This document shows, piece by piece, positions 1-5,764 of a DNA stretch of 8,453 nucleotides. Source of the DNA: Actinomycetales bacterium UBA1383 (lineage in GTDB: Bacteria; Actinomycetota; Actinomycetes; Actinomycetales; Actinomycetaceae); NCBI GenBank assembly GCA_002305415.1, contig DBQX01000058.1, positions 383 through 8,835 of the forward strand, read 5' to 3'. The position numbers were made by a program, and so were the translations under genes. The notes under the pieces are model-generated. The model had not been told where the DNA came from and made no database searches. It saw nothing but the letters and a program-made list of their open reading frames with translations. The stretch's first letter is position 1. Each line of letters starts with the position of its first letter.

Positions 1-1083
1 GGCGCCGTGCTGTCCAACATCCCGTTCGCGGCCATCGCCAGCCGCACGGTGCAGACGGTCGGCGAGGACGGCCAGGTGGTGGTGGACACCTACGGGGGGT
101 TCATCGGCCAGTTCTACGAGTTCGGCATCGCCAGCGGCCTGTTCCCGTTGCTGATCTTCCTCGGGGTGGGAGCGATGACGGACTTCGGCCCCCTCCTCGC
201 CAATCCCAAGACCCTGCTGCTGGGCGCGGCGGCCCAGTTCGGCATCTTCGTGGCGCTGCTGGGGACCGTGGCGCTCGAGCTGCTGCCCGGGTTCTCCTTC
301 GTCACGGGCGCGGACGGGGAGCCGCTCGCCGACTCGATCCTCCACGTCGCGGGCTCGATCGGGATCATCGGGGGCGCGGACGGCCCCACGGCCATCTTCA
401 CCACCTCGCGCCTCGCACCGGAGTACCTCGGCCCGATCGCCGTGGCCGCCTACTCGTACATGGCCCTCGTGCCGATCATCCAGCCGCCCATCATGCGGGC
501 CCTGACGTCCGTGGACGAGCGCCGCATCGAGATGCGGCAGCTCCGCCACGTGACGAAGGCGGAACGGATCGCCTTCCCGATCGTCGTGCTGCTGCTGTGC
601 ATCCTCCTGCTGCCGAGCGCGACTCCGCTGGTGGGCATGCTCATGTTCGGCAACCTGCTCCGGGAGAGCCTCGTGACCGACCGGCTCTCCGACACCGCCC
701 AGAACGCCCTGATGAACGCCGTGACGATCATGCTGGGCCTCGCGGTGGGCTCGAAGATGTCCGCCGACGTCTTCCTCAACGTCACCACGCTCGGGATCCT
801 CGGCCTCGGCCTCGTGGCCTTCTCGGTGGGGACGGGGTCCGGCGTGCTGGTCGCGAAGCTGATGAACCGCCTCACACCGGCCAACCCGGTGAACCCGCTG
901 ATCGGCGCGGCCGGCGTCTCCGCCGTTCCGATGGCCGCGCGCGTCGCCAACCGGGTGGGCCTCGAGGCCAACGCCGACAACTACCTGCTCATGCACGCGA
1001 TGGGGCCGAACGTCGCGGGCGTGATCGGCTCGGCGGTGGCCGCCGGCGTGCTCCTCACCCTCGTGCCGGCGCTCGCGGGCTGA
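1..1083 (+). CDS. oadB: Sodium ion-translocating decarboxylase subunit beta (5' partial)
   Basis: This is the integral membrane subunit of a biotin-dependent Na+ pump (oxaloacetate, methylmalonyl-CoA or glutaconyl-CoA decarboxylase type). It decarboxylates carboxybiotin on the partner subunit and exports Na+. The frame is open to the left edge, and the first residues (GAVLSNIP) match family sequence about 50 residues in, so the GTG at 7 is probably an internal valine and the true start lies upstream. Counting that GTG as residue 1, the signatures are GVGAMTDFGPLLANP, GGADGPT (Asp125, matching the essential Asp203 of Klebsiella OadB) and the NPLIG..GVSAVPMAARV block. That block holds Asn296, Gly300, Ser305 and Arg312, matching Asn373, Gly377, Ser382 and Arg389. 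Near the C-terminus is LLMHAMGPNVAGVIGSA. Many hydrophobic segments are present. The alpha and gamma/biotin-carrier subunits are not in the window, so the substrate cannot be decided. The family call is very secure. Confidence 0.97.
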   Translation, partial: GAVLSNIPFAAIASRTVQTVGEDGQVVVDTYGGFIGQFYEFGIASGLFPLLIFLGVGAMTDFGPLLANPKTLLLGAAAQFGIFVALLGTVALELLPGFSFVTGADGEPLADSILHVAGSIGIIGGADGPTAIFTTSRLAPEYLGPIAVAAYSYMALVPIIQPPIMRALTSVDERRIEMRQLRHVTKAERIAFPIVVLLLCILLLPSATPLVGMLMFGNLLRESLVTDRLSDTAQNALMNAVTIMLGLAVGSKMSADVFLNVTTLGILGLGLVAFSVGTGSGVLVAKLMNRLTPANPVNPLIGAAGVSAVPMAARVANRVGLEANADNYLLMHAMGPNVAGVIGSAVAAGVLLTLVPALAG

Positions 1084-1091
1084 GGTCTCCG

Positions 1092-2030
1092 TCAGAGCTG
1101 GTCGGCGCAGGAGAAGTCGTAGTCCAGCCGGCGGGCCACGTACTGCGTGACGGTGACCTCCCCGCCGGTGAGCGGCGGGCGCTCGCAGAAGGAGATCGCC
1201 GACTCGAGGTTCACGGCACCCGCGAGCCAGCTGTCCAGGCCGGCGAGCGCCCCGGTGATCCCGACGTTGCCCCCCACGATGATGTCCCACTGGTAGCTCG
1301 TGGAGTACAACCCCACCTTCGCCCCTTCGGACTCGAAGTAGGCGGTCATGCCCTCCAGCGTGGCGGCGTTCCGGGCCTGGCCCTCCACGCCGGACTGCCA
1401 GGTGTTGCCGGTCTCGACGTCGAGCCACACCATCGTGTCTCCGACATCGGTGCCCACTCCGGCGATGTCACCCGCGTCGTCGACGAGCGCGGCGGCCCAC
1501 TCGGCGCGGCCCCGGCCGTACTCCCAGGAACACGCGAGATCGTTGATCCCGGCGCCCTCCTCATCCGTGCAGCGCTGGGGCACCCCCGGGACGTCGTTGT
1601 ACGGGTTCACGGGCGAGGTCCCGGACGGCCAGGTGACGACGTCGTACTCCGTGAGGACCGCGCCCGGGTTGGCGGTGTTCACGTAGAACTGCAACCGGGG
1701 CTGGTTGGTGAGGCCGGGCAGCCCGTTGGCCCAGCGCATCTGGGCCGGCAGGCACGGGTTCGCCTTGGCGGCCGTGCCGCCGTTGACGCCGACGACGCCG
1801 AAGCGCGCGTTGCGCGGGACCTGGGTACCACCGAGGGAGGTGTACTCCTCACCGTTCCAGCCGGAGGTGGTGCACTGCGGGTAGGAGATGTCGTTGCCGA
1901 CCCACACGACCGAGATCCGCCCCGACGACTCCGACGAGTCCGCCGCTGCGGGCACGACGGCGAGGACCACCGCACCCAACGACAGCAGGGCCGTCGACAG
2001 CGCGGGCAGGAGGGAACCCGTGCGCCTCAT
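1092..2030 (-). CDS. Secreted GH25-like (TIM-barrel) hypothetical protein
   Basis: This is a 312-residue exported protein. Residues 1-30 form a Sec signal peptide: MRR, then a hydrophobic stretch, ending in an AAA cleavage site before Asp31. The mature part has the pattern of a glycoside hydrolase 25-like barrel: an early Asp in NDISYPQC (Asp47), GVVGVNGG (79-85), YVNTANPG (116-123), a central WLDVETGNTW with a DxE pair (Asp204, Glu206), VGLYST (239-244), SWLAG, and a terminal TQY...DYDFSC (Gln296, Asp303, Asp305). In GH25 enzymes these acidic positions line the active site, so peptidoglycan or another glycan is a reasonable but unproven target. Six cysteines (53, 93, 154, 167, 282, 308) could form disulfides outside the cell. 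I chose the ATG at 2030 because it begins the signal peptide; an in-frame upstream ATG at 2192 would add 54 low-complexity residues and bury it. Convergent with oadB, 8 nt between stops. Confidence 0.85.
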   Translation of the reverse strand: MRRTGSLLPALSTALLSLGAVVLAVVPAAADSSESSGRISVVWVGNDISYPQCTTSGWNGEEYTSLGGTQVPRNARFGVVGVNGGTAAKANPCLPAQMRWANGLPGLTNQPRLQFYVNTANPGAVLTEYDVVTWPSGTSPVNPYNDVPGVPQRCTDEEGAGINDLACSWEYGRGRAEWAAALVDDAGDIAGVGTDVGDTMVWLDVETGNTWQSGVEGQARNAATLEGMTAYFESEGAKVGLYSTSYQWDIIVGGNVGITGALAGLDSWLAGAVNLESAISFCERPPLTGGEVTVTQYVARRLDYDFSCADQL

Positions 2031-2037
2031 CCGGTCA

Positions 2038-2043
2038 AGTGTA
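2038..2043 (-). promoter_or_regulatory. Possible -10 box for leaderless transcription of the secreted GH25-like gene
   Basis: On the minus strand TACACT (4 of 6 matches to TATAAT) lies 7 nt before the ATG at 2030, which would place the transcription start at or next to the start codon. No Shine-Dalgarno sequence is visible in that gap, and I see no clear -35 box. Leaderless mRNAs are common in actinobacteria. This is inference from spacing only. Confidence 0.35.
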
Positions 2044-2176
2044 CGCGCGAACGTGCGCCGCGGGTGGGACCTCGCGCGCTCCGCCACGACGGCCCGATCG
2101 TCGTGGCGACACGGACTCGCCGCCGACGGGACTGACGTCTCTGGGCAGGCAGGGCCATCCGGAGTACGCTCCGCAT

Positions 2177-2194
2177 CGTTGGCACCTGCCAACG
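2177..2194. promoter_or_regulatory. Perfect 18-bp palindrome, candidate operator
   Basis: CGTTGGCACCTGCCAACG has perfect 7-bp arms (2177-2183 and 2188-2194) around a 4-nt centre. It lies in the divergent intergenic region and covers the possible -35 hexamer of the promoter for the downstream peptidase gene, as expected for a repressor site. The short centre fits a dimeric helix-turn-helix regulator. No regulator gene is adjacent, so the binding protein is unknown. Confidence 0.45.
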
Positions 2195-2207
2195 CAACAT
2201 CCAGAAT
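2179..2207 (+). promoter_or_regulatory. Possible sigma-70-type promoter of the C39-like peptidase operon
   Basis: TTGGCA (2179-2184, 5 of 6 matches to TTGACA) is followed after 17 nt by CAGAAT (2202-2207, 4 of 6 matches to TATAAT). Transcription would start near 2214, giving a leader of about 48 nt that contains the hairpin at 2221-2242 and the ribosome binding site. The 17-nt spacing is ideal, but promoter calls in GC-rich genomes are weak without transcript data. Confidence 0.4.
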
Positions 2208-2220
2208 GCCGGTCGCTCCA

Positions 2221-2242
2221 CCGGCCTTCGGCGGAGGGCCGG
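2221..2242 (+). promoter_or_regulatory. Leader hairpin before the C39-like peptidase gene
   Basis: The sequence folds into a 9-bp stem (CCGGCCTTC paired with GAGGGCCGG, including one G-U pair) with a 4-nt loop. It ends 6 nt before the AGGGGGGA ribosome binding site. No U-run follows, so it is not a standard terminator. It could stabilise the mRNA or affect ribosome access. Confidence 0.4.
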
Positions 2243-2248
2243 CAGGAC

Positions 2249-2256
2249 AGGGGGGA
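2249..2256 (+). promoter_or_regulatory. Ribosome binding site of the C39-like peptidase gene
   Basis: AGGGGGGA sits 5 nt before the ATG at 2262 and supports that start. It matters because the peptidase domain begins at once, with catalytic-site residues by position 14, so no export signal has been missed by choosing too short a frame. Confidence 0.6.
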
Positions 2257-2261
2257 CTGTC

Positions 2262-3437
2262 ATGACATGGTCATTCGACACGGGCTGCAAGTACCACACC
2301 CAGGACACCGGGTACTACTGCGGCGCCGCGGCGGCCATGATGGTGCTGGCCGAGATCGGCCTGCCCCACGCGTCCATGAACCAGGACGATCTCTACACCT
2401 CCAACCACAGCCACAACGTCAAGGCCGGATGGGCGACCGACCCGTACGGCCTGCGATTCACCCTCGTGGACCGCAAGCCCGCTGCCTTCACCAACACCTT
2501 CGTGGTCTACAAGCCTGAGACGGAGGCGGAGGGCACCCGCAAGATCGTGTACACGCTCTGGCACTACCAGGTCTCGCCCATCGTGCTGGTGTACCACTGC
2601 ATGCACTGGATCGTCGTGCGCGGCGTCCAGACCGACGTCGAACCCACACCGGGCGCGGCCTACACGGTCACCGGCCTGTGGGTCAACAACCCGGTCTTCC
2701 GCGACAACGACCCGCACACCGCCACCGATGTGTGCGGCACCGGCGGCGTCAACGGCGTCCAGGCCCAGTGGGTGAGCTACGCCGACTGGCAGGCCACCTA
2801 CTTCACGGGCTGCAACTATGACTCCGCCACCGGCGCGAGCCAGTTCATCAGCGTGTGCGACCCGGACGAGCCGCGGATCGAACTGCCGCGCCGCCGCAAC
2901 GAGGACCACCCGCTCGACGGCCGCGAGATCGCGAGCCGGGACGTGGCGGTCGAACTGGTGCACGCGGGCATCGAGCGCAACGACCTCCGCAAGGCGGAAC
3001 TCCTCGGCCCGGTGCGGGACGCCCGGTTCGACACGCCGGTCCTGGTCAAGCGCCTCGACCGGCCGGACAGCTACTACTACCTCGTCCACGCGATGCTCGA
3101 GGATGGCGTGATCGGCTTCGGCCAGGTGGACGCCCTCCTCGGTGACCTGCAGAGCGTCTTCGTCCTCGACAAGCCGATCAAGCCGTACCAGCTGGACCGC
3201 GCCCGCATGCTCCGCGGCCTGCTCCGCAAGCCGCTCGAGCTGGGCGAGCCCGAGGGACGCTTCCGGCTCCGTCCGGACACCTTCTGCGTCGCCCCCACCC
3301 TGGTGTGGCGGCCGTGCCGCGAGTCCTTCTCGCCACACCTGCCGTTCTGGCAGATCACGGCGGGGAGCCAGACCGTGTACGTCCGCGTGGACGGCGCCGT
3401 GTTCACCACCCTCACGAGCGTGGGGGCCGGAGTGTGA
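2262..3437 (+). CDS. C39-like (papain-fold) cysteine peptidase with a C-terminal accessory domain
   Basis: This 391-residue protein has two parts. Residues 1 to about 200 look like a Peptidase_C39_2-type papain-fold domain: Gln14 and Cys20 in Q-D-T-G-Y-Y-C-G-A-A (oxyanion Gln and nucleophile Cys), a DPYGL segment (60-64), His115 in HCMHWIVVRG, and WVNNP (140-144), where Asn143 sits at the place usually held by Asp in the DP motif. Asn as third catalytic residue is normal in papain. Residues 245 to about 385 form a separate domain with TPVLVKRLDRP and LVWRPCRESF. The protein encoded just downstream is related to this domain. There is no signal peptide or membrane segment, so it is probably cytoplasmic unless exported by another route. 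Its substrate is unknown. Eight cysteines are present (9, 20, 113, 158, 184, 199, 342, 352). It could be a processing peptidase, an amidase or transglutaminase-like enzyme, or an effector. The fold call is fairly secure; the function is not. Confidence 0.8.
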   Translation: MTWSFDTGCKYHTQDTGYYCGAAAAMMVLAEIGLPHASMNQDDLYTSNHSHNVKAGWATDPYGLRFTLVDRKPAAFTNTFVVYKPETEAEGTRKIVYTLWHYQVSPIVLVYHCMHWIVVRGVQTDVEPTPGAAYTVTGLWVNNPVFRDNDPHTATDVCGTGGVNGVQAQWVSYADWQATYFTGCNYDSATGASQFISVCDPDEPRIELPRRRNEDHPLDGREIASRDVAVELVHAGIERNDLRKAELLGPVRDARFDTPVLVKRLDRPDSYYYLVHAMLEDGVIGFGQVDALLGDLQSVFVLDKPIKPYQLDRARMLRGLLRKPLELGEPEGRFRLRPDTFCVAPTLVWRPCRESFSPHLPFWQITAGSQTVYVRVDGAVFTTLTSVGAGV

Positions 3438-3874
3438 ACATCGATGAGGTGATGGCGGCGCTGGATGCGATCCCGGATCCGGCGCTCCGCGCCGCCGTCA
3501 CCCACTCGGTGCCGGGCGATCCGGTCCGCGTGGAGCGGCTGGACCTCCCGGGTGCCGAGTACTGGCTCATCCCGTTCGCCGACGACGAGGGCCTTCGCGC
3601 CGTCGTCGAGGTGCGGTCCGGCCGGGCCGTCAAGGGGGGCGTGGTCACCGCCCCGGGCGCCGGGTTCCTGCTCGCGCCCGGGGCGGCGCTGGACGCGGTC
3701 CGGGCCACGGGTGCCGCGCCCGGGCCGTCCCCGCGCCTGGTGTGGCAGCCGTGCGCCGAGTCCTGGGACTCGTTCCAGCCGCTGTGGCTGGTGGACACGG
3801 CGGGCGGGCCCGTCTTCGTGGACCAGGCGGGCACGGTCCACGAGGAGCTGCACACGGACCTCAAGGGCGCGTAG
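3434..3874 (+). CDS. Hypothetical protein related to the C-terminal domain of the upstream peptidase
   Basis: This 146-residue protein starts at a GTG that overlaps the upstream stop codon (GTGA, 4 nt), with GGGGGCCGGAG just ahead as ribosome binding site, so the two genes are translationally coupled. It resembles residues 245-385 of the peptidase. DPVRVERLDLP (29-39) matches TPVLVKRLDRP, AEYWLIPF matches SYYYLVHA, and LVWQPCAESWDSFQPLW (102-118) matches LVWRPCRESFSPHLPFW, with 9 of 17 residues identical including the Pro-Cys pair, Glu-Ser and the final Trp. No signal peptide, membrane segment or known enzymatic motif is visible. I do not recognise the family. A stand-alone copy beside a fused one suggests a shared ligand, a partner, or an inhibitor of the peptidase; this is inference. 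Its 3' end overlaps the convergent PAP2 gene by 14 nt. Confidence 0.8.
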   Translation: MNIDEVMAALDAIPDPALRAAVTHSVPGDPVRVERLDLPGAEYWLIPFADDEGLRAVVEVRSGRAVKGGVVTAPGAGFLLAPGAALDAVRATGAAPGPSPRLVWQPCAESWDSFQPLWLVDTAGGPVFVDQAGTVHEELHTDLKGA

Positions 3875-4793
3875 GCGGCCCGTGCTCCCGCCCGGCCTCC
3901 AGCCGGAACAGCGTGGCGAGCGCGGCGAAGACCAGCAGGCCGGGCCCGATCGCGAACGCCAGCCCGCCTACGAAGTGCCAGGCCGACACCTGCGGCGGTT
4001 CCGCCACCAGGGCGGCCACCCCGCCGGCCAGCCGGTAGGCGGCCAGCGCGCCGGCCGTCGCGAGCAGGCCCCCGAGCCAGAGCACCGCGTCCCACCACGG
4101 ACTGGCCGCGAGTCCGCCGGTCTGTCCCGCGCGGGGCCGGCGGGTGTTCCACGCCGCGCCGGTACGCAGCACGAACAGTCCGCCCACCAGCCCCCAGAAC
4201 GCGACCACCAGGTACGCCGCGACGACGTCGGCGGGCCGGTGCCACGCCTCCACGAAGGTCCCGGCGCCCACAGTGGTGGCGAAGGCGGCGCCCAGGGCCG
4301 CCGTCGCCGGACGCCAGCGGGGGGCGACGACGAGGAAGGCGGCCATCGCCGCGGCGGTGGCGAACGTGGTGTGTCCGGACGGCAGGGAGTTGCCGGTGAG
4401 GTAGGGGACGCCGTTGTCGAGATCGGGCCGGTCGAGCAGCACGTTCTTCAGGACTTGGGTCGACAGGTTCGCGCCGGTGAAGGCCCCCACGGCGATCAGG
4501 GAGGCGAGCCACCGGCGCCGCCACACCGTGACCACGGCGAACACGACCACGGCGACGGCGGCGGTGATCTCCGGCAACCGGGTGAGCCCGATGAGCGCGA
4601 GGCCCTGGAGTTCCTCGAATCGCTCCGTCGCCGCCTCCAGGGCCACGTGGTCGGCGCGTTGCCCGGTGGAGGTGGTCACGAAGACCTCGTACACGGCGAT
4701 CAGGGCCGCGACGCTGGCGACCATGCCCGCCACCCACAACCAGGTGCGGGCCGCCGGCGCGCGGCCGCCATGACGGGCGGGCATGGGGATCAT
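3861..4793 (-). CDS. PAP2 superfamily membrane phosphatase
   Basis: This 310-residue integral membrane protein is of the phosphatidic acid phosphatase 2 / haloperoxidase-like family, which removes phosphate from lipid phosphates or polyprenyl pyrophosphates at the membrane. The motifs are K116-N-V-L-L-D-R122-P123 (motif 1), S-L-P138-S-G-H141-T-T (motif 2), and W-H185-R-P-A-D189 (motif 3, nucleophile His and its Asp). In the usual SRx5HxxxD form an Arg lies six residues before the His; here that residue is Thr179. Hydrophobic segments lie near 18-40, 75-91, 95-112, 144-158, 163-182 and 190-208, with two more near 235-255 and 275-297 after the PAP2 core. The start at 4793 lies 6 nt after the oxidoreductase stop, with GGTGAGG as ribosome binding site inside that gene's tail; ATG at 4784 is an alternative. 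The lipid substrate cannot be read from sequence. Confidence 0.9.
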   Translation of the reverse strand: MIPMPARHGGRAPAARTWLWVAGMVASVAALIAVYEVFVTTSTGQRADHVALEAATERFEELQGLALIGLTRLPEITAAVAVVVFAVVTVWRRRWLASLIAVGAFTGANLSTQVLKNVLLDRPDLDNGVPYLTGNSLPSGHTTFATAAAMAAFLVVAPRWRPATAALGAAFATTVGAGTFVEAWHRPADVVAAYLVVAFWGLVGGLFVLRTGAAWNTRRPRAGQTGGLAASPWWDAVLWLGGLLATAGALAAYRLAGGVAALVAEPPQVSAWHFVGGLAFAIGPGLLVFAALATLFRLEAGREHGPPTRP

Positions 4794-4799
4794 TGTGCC

Positions 4800-5723
4800 T
4801 CACCGCACGTGGGGCATGACCTCCGCCGCGATCAGGTCGAGGTGGTCGAGGTCCCGCATGTCGAGACACTGGAGATAGGCGCGGGTGATCCCCTGGTCCG
4901 CGAGGGCATTGAGTCCGTCGGCCACCTCGGCGGCCGTGCCCGCGAGCCCGCGCTCACGCAGCCGTTCCGGGTCCGCCCGGATGGCGGCCGCCCGGCGGCG
5001 GTACTCGCCGTCGTCGGCGCCCACGCAGGTGGTCAGGGCGACGGACTGCACCAGCGTGCCGGGGTCGCGGCCGATCTCCTCGCAGGCCGCGCGGGCGCGA
5101 TCCCGGTTCGCGGGGATGTGGGCCTTCTCGGGGAACGCCTGGTTGAACTCGTGGGCGAAACGCGCGGCCAGCCGCGGGGTCTTCCGTGGGCCCGTGCCGC
5201 CGACGATGATCGGCAGCGGATCCTGCACCGGCTTGGGAAGGGCCGGCGAGTCGGCGAGGCGGTAGTGCCGCCCCTCGTACGAGAAGAGCCCGCCCACGGG
5301 GGTGGCCCACATGCCCGTCACGATCTCGAGCTGCTCCTCGAACATGCCGAAGCGCCGGGCGGGGAAGGGCACCCCGTACGCCTCGTGCTCGGCTGCCATC
5401 CACCCGGTGCCCAGCCCGAGCTCCACGCGGCCGCCGGACATCACGTCCACCTGCGCCACCTGCACGGCCAGCATGCCGGGCAACCGGAACGTCACGGAGC
5501 TGACGAGGGTGCCGAGACGGATCGTGGTGGTCTCGCGGGCCAGGCCCGCCAGCGTCACCCACGAGTCGGTGGGACCGGGGCCTGGGTCGTGGCCACCGCC
5601 CCACAGGAAGTGGTCGGAGCGGAAGAACGCGTCGAAGCCGAGGTCCTCGGCGCGCCGCGCGAGCGCGAGCTGGGTGTCGTAGGTCGCGCCCATCTGGGGC
5701 TCGATGAAGATGCGCAGGTCCAT
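4800..5723 (-). CDS. LLM-class (luciferase-like) F420-dependent oxidoreductase
   Basis: This is a 307-residue single-domain luciferase-like monooxygenase-family protein, probably a soluble oxidoreductase using F420 or FMN. It shows a TIM-barrel start (LRIFIEPQMGATYD), FFRSDHFLW (33-41), LGTLVSSVTFRLP (70-82), SGGRVELGLGTGW (96-108), RFGMFEEQLEIV (124-135), PIIVGGTG (171-178) and GTAAEVADGL (262-271). These are typical of actinobacterial members annotated as TIGR03560-like F420-dependent enzymes. I chose ATG at 5723 over ATG at 5753 because GGGAGG lies 8 nt upstream of 5723, the barrel's first strand begins at once, and 5753 would add ten residues with no ribosome binding site and leave only 11 nt to the divergent gene. 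It is the first gene of a probable two-gene unit with the PAP2 phosphatase. Cofactor and substrate are not determined by what I can see. Confidence 0.92.
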   Translation of the reverse strand: MDLRIFIEPQMGATYDTQLALARRAEDLGFDAFFRSDHFLWGGGHDPGPGPTDSWVTLAGLARETTTIRLGTLVSSVTFRLPGMLAVQVAQVDVMSGGRVELGLGTGWMAAEHEAYGVPFPARRFGMFEEQLEIVTGMWATPVGGLFSYEGRHYRLADSPALPKPVQDPLPIIVGGTGPRKTPRLAARFAHEFNQAFPEKAHIPANRDRARAACEEIGRDPGTLVQSVALTTCVGADDGEYRRRAAAIRADPERLRERGLAGTAAEVADGLNALADQGITRAYLQCLDMRDLDHLDLIAAEVMPHVR

Positions 5724-5731
5724 CTCCCCAG

Positions 5732-5737
5732 CCTCCC
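5732..5737 (-). promoter_or_regulatory. Ribosome binding site deciding the oxidoreductase start
   Basis: GGGAGG on the minus strand is 8 nt upstream of ATG 5723. No comparable site precedes the in-frame ATG at 5753, so 5723 is the better start. Confidence 0.6.
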
Positions 5738-5750
5738 AGACCGGCACTGG

Positions 5751-5756
5751 CATACT
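5751..5756 (+). promoter_or_regulatory. Possible -10 box for leaderless transcription of the phosphotransferase gene
   Basis: CATACT (4 of 6 matches to TATAAT) ends 8 nt before the ATG at 5765, placing the transcript start at or next to the start codon. The gap has only a weak GGGA, too close to the ATG to act as a normal ribosome binding site. The 41-nt divergent gap with the oxidoreductase gene leaves little room for a longer leader. Confidence 0.35.
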
Positions 5757-5764
5757 CGGGATCC

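Noticed and set aside
597..2135. 512-codon plus-strand frame across the end of oadB and the secreted protein gene
   Set aside because: It is out of frame with oadB and antisense to the secreted protein, both strongly supported; the product has no recognisable domain.
2031..2192. 54-residue N-terminal extension of the secreted GH25-like protein
   Set aside because: It would place the signal peptide internally, has no ribosome binding site and covers the promoter and palindrome region.
2271..3338. 355-codon minus-strand frame inside the peptidase gene
   Set aside because: It is fully antisense to the peptidase, which has catalytic motifs; no start signal or domain supports it.
3412..4869. 485-codon minus-strand frame
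   Set aside because: It runs out of frame through the PAP2 gene and antisense to the 146-residue protein; its Arg/Gly/Ala-rich product is typical of a shadow frame.
5724..5753. Start of the oxidoreductase at ATG 5753
   Set aside because: It would add ten residues without a ribosome binding site and nearly reach the divergent gene; GGGAGG supports ATG 5723.
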